Source: an uncultured Clostridium sp. (GTDB lineage: Bacteria > Bacillota > Clostridia > TANB77 > CAG-508). From it: a stretch of DNA of 13,271 nucleotides. Positions 1 through 6,909 of the stretch are shown here, one piece after another; position 1 is the first letter of the stretch, and every line of letters begins with the position of its first letter. The position numbers and the translations under genes were made by a program. The DNA lies in the NCBI GenBank assembly GCA_946495905.1, contig CAMMEP010000038.1, positions 1-13,271 on the forward strand. The letters are read 5' to 3'. The notes under the pieces were generated by a model, which had not been told where the DNA came from, did no database searches, and saw only the letters and a list, made by a program, of their open reading frames with translations.

Positions 1-1406
1 CCTGTTGAAATACCTGCAACTGGTTTCTTTATTGGTACACCAGCATCCATTAATGATAATGTACTACCACAGATACTAGCTTGTGATGTTGATCCATTTG
101 AAGAAAGTACTTCTGATACTACTCTTATTGCATAAGGGAATTCTTCTTCTGATGGAAGAACAGGAACTAGTGCTTTTTCTGCTAAAGCTCCATGACCTAT
201 TTCTCTTCTTCCTGGTCCTCTTGAAGGTCTTGCCTCTCCTACTGAATAAGATGGAAAATTATATTGATGCATATATCTTTTTGACTCTTCTTCATCAATT
301 CCGTCAAGCATTTGCTCTTCGCTCATCATTCCAAGTGTTACTACTGACATAACTTGAGTTTGTCCTCTTGTAAAGATTGCGCTACCATGTGTTCTAGGAA
401 GTACACCTACTTCACAAGAAAGTGGTCTTATTTCATCTATTTTTCTACCATCTGGACGTTTATGCTCTTCTAAAATCATTTCTCTTACACAAGCTTTTTC
501 TAAGTCATGTACGCTGTCTGCAATATCCATTTTTCTTTTTTCTACTGCTTCTTCGCCATATTTTTCAGCTACATATGCTGTAATATCTTCTGTAATTTTA
601 TCAATATTAGCGTCCCTTACTTCTTTATCTGTTGCTTGTACATCTTGGTACATTCTGTCTTTAAAATTTGCTACAATATCTTGATAAAATTCTGGGTCTA
701 CTGCAAAAGATTGATATTCAAATTTTGGTTTTCCAATTTCTGCTTTTATATCTGAAATAAAATTACAAATATTTTTTATTTCTTCATGAGCTTTCTTTAT
801 TGCCTCTAGCATTGTATCATTTGGTATTTCTTCTGCTCCTGCTTCAATCATTGTAATTTTTTCAATAGTTCCTGCAACAGTTGCAGTTAATTTGCTTTTT
901 TCTCTTTGTTCTACAGTTGGATTAATAACAATTTCTCCATCTACCCATCCAACATTTACTGCTGCTGTTGGTCCTCCAAATGGAATATCGGATATAGATA
1001 ATGCAGCAGAAGCACCAATCATGGCACATACTTCTGGGCTATTATCTTGTTCTACGGATAATACCGTTGCTGTAACACATACGTCATTTCTAAAATCCTT
1101 TGGGAATAAAGGTCTTAAAGGTCTGTCAATTGCTCTTGATGTAAGAATTGCCTTGTCCGATGGCTTTCCCTCTCTTTTAGTAAAGCTTCCTGGTATTTTT
1201 CCTACCGCATATAACTTTTCTTCATAATCTACGGAAAGTGGAAAGAAATCAATTCCCTCCTTTGGCTCTTTGGCAGCTGTAACATTTACCATTACAACAG
1301 TATCTCCGTATTTTACAACGACACTACCATTTGCTAATCCTGCAATTTTTCCTGTTTCAATTGTTAGTTCTCTTCCAGCTAATTTTGTACTATAACTTTT
1401 AACCAT
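1..1406 (-). CDS. pnp: Polynucleotide phosphorylase (PNPase), 5' part, cut by window edge
   Basis: PNPase is a phosphorolytic 3'-to-5' exoribonuclease that degrades mRNA to nucleoside diphosphates, usually as a ring-shaped trimer. About 468 N-terminal residues are visible, and the gene runs off the left edge. The first RNase PH-like core spans roughly residues 10-145, with LAGRELTIETGK near the N-terminus and SRAIDRPLRPLFP at 90-102. A helical linker covers about 240-315. The second core opens with RPDGRKIDEIRPL (317-329), followed by GRREIGHGALAEKAL (399-413) and SNGSTSQASICGSTL (436-450), all PNPase hallmarks. The window ends just before the catalytic aspartates of the second core, and the KH and S1 RNA-binding domains lie outside it. 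The ATG at 1404-1406 is chosen because the N-terminus fits the family and the frame has a TAG ten codons upstream with no other usual start codon in between. The Shine-Dalgarno sequence is unusually far upstream (separate entry). The gene follows rpsO, the classic order. Confidence 0.97.
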   Translation of the reverse strand, partial: MVKSYSTKLAGRELTIETGKIAGLANGSVVVKYGDTVVMVNVTAAKEPKEGIDFFPLSVDYEEKLYAVGKIPGSFTKREGKPSDKAILTSRAIDRPLRPLFPKDFRNDVCVTATVLSVEQDNSPEVCAMIGASAALSISDIPFGGPTAAVNVGWVDGEIVINPTVEQREKSKLTATVAGTIEKITMIEAGAEEIPNDTMLEAIKKAHEEIKNICNFISDIKAEIGKPKFEYQSFAVDPEFYQDIVANFKDRMYQDVQATDKEVRDANIDKITEDITAYVAEKYGEEAVEKRKMDIADSVHDLEKACVREMILEEHKRPDGRKIDEIRPLSCEVGVLPRTHGSAIFTRGQTQVMSVVTLGMMSEEQMLDGIDEEESKRYMHQYNFPSYSVGEARPSRGPGRREIGHGALAEKALVPVLPSEEEFPYAIRVVSEVLSSNGSTSQASICGSTLSLMDAGVPIKKPVAGIST

Positions 1407-1447
1407 AATTTTTTGTGTATGACTTAATTTGTCATACTACTCCTTTC
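1407..1447 (-). promoter_or_regulatory. pnp translation-initiation hairpin and displaced ribosome binding site
   Basis: The only good Shine-Dalgarno sequence (GAAAGGAG, 1440-1447) is 33 nt from the pnp ATG. Between them is a perfect 7-bp inverted repeat, GTATGAC / GTCATAC (1431-1437 with 1417-1423) with a 7-nt loop. If it folds, about 12 unpaired nt remain between SD and start. The SD is also 4 nt from an ATG-ACA-AAT-TAA mini-ORF (1435 down to 1424) that lies inside the hairpin and out of frame with pnp. The repeat and distances are read directly from the sequence. A role in translational control of pnp is inference. Confidence 0.6.
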
Positions 1448-1507
1448 TTTTTTATATTTTTGAGTGAGTTAGTAGTTTTCGCTAAACTCTACTCTTTATA
1501 TAATTCA

Positions 1508-1678
1508 TTAGCACAAAATTAGTGGTAACCTCTATACTATGCTGTCGTTATAGAGACAGGCCAAAAAACGACAAAGTTGTCGTTTTGGGGACAAACCTAC
1601 AAAGAAGTATTTTTATTGTTCTCGCTCTTGTGCCATGATAGCACAGTATACAAGCTACTTACTAATTTTTTGTGCTAA
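1508..1678. repeat. Nested inverted-repeat element in the rpsO-pnp spacer
   Basis: The outer arms TTAGCACAAAATTAGT (1508-1523) and its near-complement (1661-1678, two extra bases) close a long hairpin. Pairing continues inward with mismatches through about 1546 and 1638, and several of the mismatches would be G-U wobbles in minus-strand RNA. An inner hairpin of 9-10 bp (1565-1574 with 1577-1586, AAAACGACAA type) is followed by GGGGACA. It fills much of the 383-bp gap between rpsO and pnp and would be transcribed if rpsO and pnp are co-transcribed. It may be a REP- or MITE-like repeat or a structured leader. No convincing target-site duplication was seen. Confidence 0.6.
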
Positions 1679-1749
1679 TAATTATTTTTAACAACTTTTT
1701 AAAAATGTATACTTTTTTAAAAATCTTACTATTCTACTCTCTTGCAAAT

Positions 1750-1778
1750 GGACGTTTAGGCTAAAAGCCAAAACGCCC
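1750..1778 (-). terminator. Hairpin just downstream of rpsO (attenuator or processing site)
   Basis: Starting 11 nt after the rpsO stop codon, the minus strand folds into a strong hairpin. GGGCGTTT pairs with AAACGTCC (one G-U), then there is a T-T mismatch, then GGCT/AGCC closes a TTT loop. No run of T follows directly (the next bases are ATTTGCAAG), so it is a poor intrinsic terminator by itself. By analogy with the Escherichia coli rpsO-pnp spacer, which carries a leaky terminator and an RNase III processing hairpin, it may set the ratio of rpsO to pnp mRNA or protect the rpsO 3' end (inference). Confidence 0.55.
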
Positions 1779-1789
1779 AATATACAAAA

Positions 1790-2053
1790 TTATTTTCTTA
1801 ATCCTAATTTTTCAACGATATCTCTGTATCTTTGAACATCTTTTCTAGCTAAGTAGTTAAGTAAGTTTCTTCTTGAACCAACCATTTTTAAAAGACCTCT
1901 TCTAGAATGATTGTCTTTTTTATGAACTTTTAAATGTTCTGTTAGTTCATTAATTCTTTCTGTAAGAAGAGCGATTTGAACTTCTGGTGAACCAGTATCT
2001 TTTTCATCTCTTCTATATGTTTTAATAATTTCTTGTTTTCTTTCTGCTGTCAT
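1790..2053 (-). CDS. rpsO: 30S ribosomal protein S15
   Basis: S15 is a primary 16S rRNA-binding protein of the small subunit platform. The ORF has 87 residues, close to the usual 88-89. It contains the family core, with TGSPEVQIALLTERI near residues 20-34 and HKKDNHSRRGLLKMVGSRR near 44-62, then LNYLARKDVQRY. A strong SD (AGGAGG, rc of 2061-2066) sits 7 nt before the ATG, which fixes the start. A consensus-like sigma-A promoter and a foldable leader of about 85 nt lie upstream. pnp follows after a 383-bp spacer holding a hairpin and a nested repeat. No anomalies are seen in the protein. Confidence 0.98.
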   Translation of the reverse strand: MTAERKQEIIKTYRRDEKDTGSPEVQIALLTERINELTEHLKVHKKDNHSRRGLLKMVGSRRNLLNYLARKDVQRYRDIVEKLGLRK

Positions 2054-2079
2054 TGTTACACCTCCTAAAATTTTATTTG

Positions 2080-2127
2080 CCTTAAACTGAGTTATAGTGG
2101 TGTGATAACCTAAAACTAAGTATAAGG
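2080..2127 (-). promoter_or_regulatory. Foldable rpsO leader, candidate S15 autoregulatory site
   Basis: The leader between the predicted rpsO transcription start and its SD can form one imperfect hairpin on the minus strand. CCTTA/TAAGG (2123-2127 with 2080-2084) is the base, ACTTAGT/ACTCAGT with one mismatch is the middle, and GTTAT/ATAAC (2105-2109 with 2091-2095) is the tip. S15 represses its own translation through leader structures in several bacteria. Assigning that role here is inference from position and pairing. I did not match a specific Rfam model. Confidence 0.4.
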
Positions 2128-2144
2128 TATCTTTTACATACAGT

Positions 2145-2173
2145 ATTGTACCACAAGTTTCCTATAAATGCAA
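2145..2173 (-). promoter_or_regulatory. Sigma-A-type promoter for rpsO
   Basis: On the minus strand, TTGCAT (rc of 2168-2173) and TACAAT (rc of 2145-2150) are separated by exactly 17 nt. Transcription would start near 2138, giving a leader of about 85 nt before the rpsO ATG at 2053. The promoter lies immediately downstream of the transglutaminase gene end (2201), so rpsO-pnp has its own transcription start. Confidence 0.85.
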
Positions 2174-2200
2174 GGATTTTGGAAAAATTGTAGGTTTTCT

Positions 2201-3325
2201 CTAATAATCCACCGCACTTAGATCTGGAAAAGTAAACTTCATACTATTTGGCGACAAATATCCATCTGCCGTATGGGAATCAAAAAATGTATTAGAGCCT
2301 TTCAAAAAATGTGTATATTTGGTTTCATCACTTAAATATCCATTTCCAATTACAATTGGATCATCCCAAGTCACATCTACTGCATACCAATTGCCATCTA
2401 GTTGTACATAATTCCATGCATGGGATTCAGTCTCTCCTGCTGAATTTGTTCCTGTACCACTTACTAATACACAAGGTATGTTTAACTTATCCATAATGTA
2501 TTTAAAACCTCTTGCATACCCTTCACACACTGCTTTTCCTTCTGTTAATGCACCAGATATAGAATATGGCTCATCTGCTTCTAAGTCTACATCATATTCT
2601 ATATTGTCTACCATCCAATTATGTACTTCTCTTATTTTTTCATAATCACTATAGCCTTCCAATTGTCTTGCTACTTCTTCTTGCATTGCTTCTAGAAGAT
2701 TTAGCTTTCCATCTATTTTGGTTTGACTATTAAAATTATCTTTTAAATATGAAGAATTGTCTCCATTAGATAATTCTACTCGATGCGTAGAAATACTCCC
2801 AATTGTTGTAGTTCTAGTTGTTAATGTTAATTTTCCTACATCAATATAAAAAACATCCATATTGTCATATGTATAGGCATTCCAAGCAGATTGGAATGCT
2901 ATATTTATATCCTCTTCTCCCCCTGGGGAATTTAATAAATCGTTAAATTCTGTTCCAAACTCTATCTTATATGTTCCAGATTTCATATTTTCTTTATTTT
3001 CTTCAAATCCATCATATATTATTTTAGCATATTTATCTAGTTGTCGATAATAATATTTATTACTTACTAGATTTTCATTACTCCCATAATTATTATTTAT
3101 AATTGGTTCTACAATTTCTATATTTTCACTTGCTGTATTTAATTTTTCTTCGTGTACCGTTTCTACTCTATTCTCTACTTGATTTCTATTTAAAGCAGAC
3201 GCTTCTTGATTCATAATATGAAATATGTCTACATAGAATATTTCATAAAGAAGAAACCCTGCTAATATGAGTATTAATAACATTAATATAATAGATATTA
3301 ATGATTTTCCTTGATTTTTTTTCAT
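2201..3325 (-). CDS. Membrane-anchored transglutaminase-fold protein
   Basis: The protein has 374 residues. Residues 9-29 form an N-terminal signal-anchor helix, so the remainder is probably exported or in the intermembrane space of the forespore (inference). A linker and a region of unknown fold (about 30-220) precede a transglutaminase-like core. The Cys-His-Asp triad is readable as Cys267 in GKAVCEGYARG, His302 in ESHAWNYV and Asp317 in GNWYAVDVTWDDP. Such domains serve as protein cross-linking enzymes or cysteine proteases, and the substrate cannot be read from the sequence. The start ATG overlaps the spoIVB stop as ATGA, which indicates translational coupling and suggests a sporulation-linked job. 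It does not resemble the compact spore-coat enzyme Tgl in layout. The protein ends 27 nt upstream of the rpsO promoter, with no clear terminator seen. Confidence 0.9.
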   Translation of the reverse strand: MKKNQGKSLISIILMLLILILAGFLLYEIFYVDIFHIMNQEASALNRNQVENRVETVHEEKLNTASENIEIVEPIINNNYGSNENLVSNKYYYRQLDKYAKIIYDGFEENKENMKSGTYKIEFGTEFNDLLNSPGGEEDINIAFQSAWNAYTYDNMDVFYIDVGKLTLTTRTTTIGSISTHRVELSNGDNSSYLKDNFNSQTKIDGKLNLLEAMQEEVARQLEGYSDYEKIREVHNWMVDNIEYDVDLEADEPYSISGALTEGKAVCEGYARGFKYIMDKLNIPCVLVSGTGTNSAGETESHAWNYVQLDGNWYAVDVTWDDPIVIGNGYLSDETKYTHFLKGSNTFFDSHTADGYLSPNSMKFTFPDLSAVDY

Positions 3326-4533
3326 TCACTTACCTCTCGCATTTGTTTTATCATCATATCTGCAAATACTGCATAGCCTGTTTTAGAATCATTTACCAAT
3401 ACATGAGTTACTGCTCCAATAAATTTACCATTTTGAATAATTGGCGCTCCACTCATTCCTTGTATAATTCCACCTGTTTTTTCTATCAATTCTTCGTCTG
3501 TTACTTTTATTAACATACTTTTATTATTTTCATTATTATCGATAAATATTTTTTGTATTTCTATTTCATAATTTTGTATTTTGCCATTTTCTAATTCGCA
3601 CATAATTTCTGCTTTTCCTGTTGTTATTTCACTTCGGTTAGCTACTTCCATTTCTTTTGCTGTACTTATATTTAATCTACTAACATCCGTTATATTTCCA
3701 TAAATACCTAATGCTGTGTTTTTAGAAACCTTTCCCAAAGTAGTTCCATTTTCTATGCTTCCACGTATTTCTCCTGGTGAACCATCTTCCCCTTTTACAA
3801 TATCTAAAATATTAGTGGTAACCAGTTCTCCATTTGCAATTTGTATTAAATCATACGTATCTACATCATTAATTCCATGTCCTAATGCTGCAAAATTTCC
3901 AGTGGATGGTTCATAGAAAGTTAACGTCCCTACTCCTGCTGCAGCATCTCTAACCCAAAGTCCTAGTTTATATTCATTGTCGGAATCCTTTGCAGGAGCA
4001 ATACTAGTAGTTTTTTCTTCTTCATTGCTAATATATTTTATTTCTAAGCTTTCACCATTAGAACGATTTACACATTCTATTAATTCGTCGGTACTATTTA
4101 TTGGCTCATTATTAATTTCAACAATCATATCTCCTGTTTCTATTCCAGAGCCCTCATATGGTTTTTGCCCTTGTATTTCGGACATTCCTACCACTAGAAC
4201 TCCTTCGGTATAGAGTTTCATTCCAATTGCTTTTCCCATAGGAATTACCGTAGTTTTAGGAATTACATTTACAGTAACATCTTTTACAGAAAAAAGATTA
4301 AATAAATCTAAACTTAAGTCCATGGTTCCTGTATCTTCTACAATGCTATTATTCAAATTACTCGATGCTTGCATCGTTTCCGAAGAAGTAACATTAAGAC
4401 CAAAAATAGTATTTAAATTTAATGTCTCGCCTTGCATTAAAATAATAGAATTGGGTAACATACTAATATTACACACATACGTATATATAATAATTAATAC
4501 TAAAATTAGCAAAATTTTTTTATAAAGCTTCAT
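3322..4533 (-). CDS. spoIVB: SpoIVB, sporulation signalling serine protease (S55 family)
   Basis: SpoIVB is made in the forespore, is secreted into the intermembrane space and triggers cleavage of pro-sigma-K in the mother cell by acting on the SpoIVFA/SpoIVFB complex. The ORF has 403 residues. A signal-anchor helix spans about 5-26, a PDZ-like domain about 98-180 (SGIETGDMIVEINNEPI inside) and the S55 peptidase domain about 190-400. The likely catalytic residues are His219 (FAALGHGI), Ser361 (IIQGMSGAPII) and Asp346 (KVTDEEL). Their spacing equals that of His236, Ser378 and Asp363 in Bacillus subtilis as I recall it. AAGGA about 5 nt before the ATG supports the start. The leader has an inverted repeat covering this SD. 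Downstream is the ATGA-overlapping transglutaminase-fold gene, not the spo0A neighbour usual in Clostridia. Confidence 0.95.
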   Translation of the reverse strand: MKLYKKILLILVLIIIYTYVCNISMLPNSIILMQGETLNLNTIFGLNVTSSETMQASSNLNNSIVEDTGTMDLSLDLFNLFSVKDVTVNVIPKTTVIPMGKAIGMKLYTEGVLVVGMSEIQGQKPYEGSGIETGDMIVEINNEPINSTDELIECVNRSNGESLEIKYISNEEEKTTSIAPAKDSDNEYKLGLWVRDAAAGVGTLTFYEPSTGNFAALGHGINDVDTYDLIQIANGELVTTNILDIVKGEDGSPGEIRGSIENGTTLGKVSKNTALGIYGNITDVSRLNISTAKEMEVANRSEITTGKAEIMCELENGKIQNYEIEIQKIFIDNNENNKSMLIKVTDEELIEKTGGIIQGMSGAPIIQNGKFIGAVTHVLVNDSKTGYAVFADMMIKQMREVSE

Positions 4534-4581
4534 GGTTATCCTTCTTTCTAGAAAAATTGATTATTATTTATAGGATAACCA
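4533..4581 (-). promoter_or_regulatory. Inverted repeat occluding the spoIVB ribosome binding site
   Basis: A perfect 9-bp inverted repeat, GGTTATCCT / AGGATAACC (4572-4580 and 4534-4542), extends to 10 bp with the pair 4533/4581. It encloses a 29-nt loop. The downstream arm contains the spoIVB SD (AAGGA, rc of 4539-4543) and abuts the ATG. Folding would hide the SD, so it may be a translational switch or a protein operator (inference). I found no convincing sigma-F or sigma-G promoter in the gap. Confidence 0.5.
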
Positions 4582-4692
4582 AGTTTTTAAATTTTAAACC
4601 TTTTCTTCTTTTCTGTCTTAGCAATATGTGTATTTAGAAAATTTTTGTAAATTTTATTAACAATAAATTACAATTTACAATTTGTTCTATAC

Positions 4693-4847
4693 TGTCGGAG
4701 CAATGCATATTTTAATTTTATGTTGGAGTGCTTAAGGTGGGGACCGACAAGTTTACAAACTGTTAAACGAAACGTAAGTGGAGTTTATACAGTTTGTACG
4801 ATGTTGGGGGCCGGAAACATAAAATTAAAATATGCATTGCTCCGACA
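4693..4847. repeat. 155-bp element with perfect 32-bp terminal inverted repeats
   Basis: The arms at 4693-4724 (TGTCGGAGCAATGCATATTT at the start) and 4816-4847 are exact reverse complements over 32 bp. A second hairpin is nested inside: TACAAACTGT/ACAGTTTGTA (4754-4763 with 4789-4798), continuing as TAAAC/GTTTA. A GGGGAC core (4739-4744) lies between outer and inner stems. No ORF of note and no transposase are present, and no clear target duplication or T-run is seen at either edge. It sits between the end of the filament locus and spoIVB, occupying most of the 344-bp gap between the genes. It could be a MITE-like or REP-like element or an RNase III target. Confidence 0.8.
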
Positions 4848-4877
4848 AAAAACAATTATAAATTTTTATTATAATAT

Positions 4878-6773
4878 CTATATGGACAAATCAAAATTTG
4901 ATTTATATAAATCTTGTCTTTCACGTGCTAGTGCTGTCAAATACGCTTTTCTTACTGCTTGATATGCACTATTGTTACTTCTAAAAGCAATAGTTCCCGT
5001 TCCTCCATTTTCTACTCTATCTGGATAATTAATAAGATCATTTCCTCCAATAATATCGTCTATATCATAATCTGCTGTAGCATTTACAATACAGTTGTAG
5101 CATCCCGTTAAAGTCTTTTGGCCTGTAATAGTACTTCCTACCATTCCTTTTCCTCTTGCCTGTAAGTAATAATTTAAATCATCTTCACTGTTTTCGGACA
5201 TACGTATACTTTGTCTTTGGAAACTTGCAGTAGGATATGCACTTGCCGTATAACTACCACTCGTTGAAGTATTTTCCGTTACAAGACTTATTGTTCCGTT
5301 TTGCAATCCTTCTAATAAGTCTTTGCATCCTGGTTGATGATATTCTCTATTTCCACTACTATCTTCTGCAATAATATAAATATTTTCTGGTTTTACTACT
5401 TCTTTATTTACATTATTCGTAATAATAGCATAATTGTTATAATAACGAAATCCAATTGTCATTCCTTGTAAAAAAGTAACCATAGATACATTATTTAATA
5501 TTTTATACCAATCCTCTTCAGACATAACTGGCATAGCATAATCGTAAAGTGTTGTTGTACGGTAATTTGAAATTACAGTATTCATGTTTGTTTCAATCGA
5601 TTTACGAATAATTGCTAATCGATGGTTGTTAAATGCAGATTCTGCAAGCATTGGGTCATTAGTATCACTTGCTAAAAATATTCTTTCGTCTCCTGTATTT
5701 TCTGCTAAATAAGTAGTATCGCTTCCTATTGGTGTTGTTCCATCTTCTACTCTTAAGGTATTTGATTGTGTAATACTTCCTAAATGATTAATTACCCATT
5801 CACTAAACTCTTTTGCTTCTTTATAGTAATCAAACGCACTTGTACTCATCATATTGCAGTCACGTGCTGCTTCTCTTATACTTGCATCATTTATATAAGT
5901 TTTTATATAATTATCAAACCAGAAAATAACTGGTATTCCTGTTATACTACGATCTGTGGTTGCATTTCCAGCTGCATCATAATAAAGCAGATTTCCATTT
6001 TCATCTTGATCTTGATATACTTTTTCATTTTGATAAAAAATATATCGATAATCATCTTCTCTAGCTGTTCCTAATTCTTGATCTTCAATGGTAATTAAAT
6101 GCTCTGTTAAAATTTCTGGTTCAATGGTAACTCCGTTATAGGTTAATGTTTTAGCATTATCGTCAATATTTTGTACATAATCTGGATTAATTAGATATCC
6201 AGACCTAGTAACATAACCTTCACTTCCACCAAAATCTCCATATACGGTTATGGCATTGTCTAATGTATAATTTACAACGATAATATTACCATTTTGCAAT
6301 TGATATTTTGCAGAATAATATACATAAGGGCGTAGTCCCTTTTGATAGTTGCTTCCATCTAGCGTGATATCAACTTTTTCATTTTCGGCTTCTCCTGTTG
6401 TTCCATATACATTGTCATAAGTCGAATAAATATAATAGCCATCATATAGTGTGAATAGAATTGCTGGTGTATATGCTTCAAGATCAGAAACAGATGCAGA
6501 ATAATCTGACATTGAAGTATTTAGTGAATTATAAAACGTACTAATAGCTGCTTCAATATCTCTTATTTTAGAATCACTTATACTAGAATATTTATTATTA
6601 GTCGTGTTTAATTGAAATGCTTGGACGGCATCATAAGTTGCACTAATCAAGCTAGAATCATATTTAGTTTGTAATGTAATGGCATCAATTTGATTTTGAA
6701 TATACGATGCCATTATCATGGATATTGGTAATATTATGATAACAAATATAACTGCTAAATGTTGTAGTTTCAT
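4878..6773 (-). CDS. Large pilin-like membrane-anchored protein of the filament locus
   Basis: The protein has 631 residues and belongs to no family I can name. A single N-terminal hydrophobic helix (about 5-23) is followed by an amphipathic helical stretch (about 25-85). This layout is typical of pilin-like and TadE/TadG-like proteins, with a large exposed domain behind. Aromatic-rich YTPAILFTLYDGYYIYS (101-117) follows the helix. Near the C-terminus is a CxxC pair (GCYNC, Cys558 and Cys561), with another Cys in HQPGCKDL, so disulfides in the exposed domain are possible. The start is supported by AAAGG 10 nt before the ATG. It is the last gene of the filament locus and lies behind a terminator-like hairpin. 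A role as a tip or minor pseudopilin, or as an adhesin-like subunit, is inference from size, anchor and position. Confidence 0.75.
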   Translation of the reverse strand: MKLQHLAVIFVIIILPISMIMASYIQNQIDAITLQTKYDSSLISATYDAVQAFQLNTTNNKYSSISDSKIRDIEAAISTFYNSLNTSMSDYSASVSDLEAYTPAILFTLYDGYYIYSTYDNVYGTTGEAENEKVDITLDGSNYQKGLRPYVYYSAKYQLQNGNIIVVNYTLDNAITVYGDFGGSEGYVTRSGYLINPDYVQNIDDNAKTLTYNGVTIEPEILTEHLITIEDQELGTAREDDYRYIFYQNEKVYQDQDENGNLLYYDAAGNATTDRSITGIPVIFWFDNYIKTYINDASIREAARDCNMMSTSAFDYYKEAKEFSEWVINHLGSITQSNTLRVEDGTTPIGSDTTYLAENTGDERIFLASDTNDPMLAESAFNNHRLAIIRKSIETNMNTVISNYRTTTLYDYAMPVMSEEDWYKILNNVSMVTFLQGMTIGFRYYNNYAIITNNVNKEVVKPENIYIIAEDSSGNREYHQPGCKDLLEGLQNGTISLVTENTSTSGSYTASAYPTASFQRQSIRMSENSEDDLNYYLQARGKGMVGSTITGQKTLTGCYNCIVNATADYDIDDIIGGNDLINYPDRVENGGTGTIAFRSNNSAYQAVRKAYLTALARERQDLYKSNFDLSI

Positions 6774-6820
6774 ACTATTTTAACCTTTCTTTTCTTTTGA
6801 AAATAAAATCTAAAATTTTA

Positions 6821-6854
6821 TTAAAAAAATAGAAGTGGATATTTACTCCACCCC
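6821..6854 (-). terminator. Intrinsic terminator or attenuator before the 631-aa gene
   Basis: On the minus strand GGGGTGGA pairs with TCCACTTC (8 bp, two G-U), closing the 7-nt loop GTAAATA, and is followed by TATTTTTTT. This is the best intrinsic-terminator shape in the window. It lies in the 136-nt gap between the 176-aa and 631-aa genes. It would reduce read-through from the strong upstream promoter into the large gene. Confidence 0.65.
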
Positions 6855-6909
6855 TACATCTATGGTATTGTAGAGACAGACTGTAATATCTGCCCAACAA
6901 TTAAATTCA

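Noticed and set aside
83..1227. Plus-strand open frames of 82-111 codons near the left edge
   Set aside because: They are antisense shadows of the clearly conserved pnp frame, have low-complexity Leu/Phe-rich translations and lack plausible ribosome binding sites.
1508..1678. Transposon copy with target-site duplication, or a known ribozyme or T-box
   Set aside because: The flanks share only a few AT-rich bases, which is not convincing. No T-box, hammerhead or other catalytic core motif could be recognised.
4582..4692. Sigma-F/G promoter for spoIVB
   Set aside because: A CATATTG-like -10 exists near 4625-4631 on the minus strand, but no acceptable -35 lies at the right distance.
4693..4847. 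The 32-bp inverted repeat as a bidirectional terminator
   Set aside because: Neither strand has a T-run after the stem, and the nested interior does not fit a compact terminator loop.
4720..4962. Plus-strand 80-codon ORF across the 155-bp inverted-repeat element
   Set aside because: It consists of repeat arm, loop and antisense of the 631-aa gene, and has no family resemblance.
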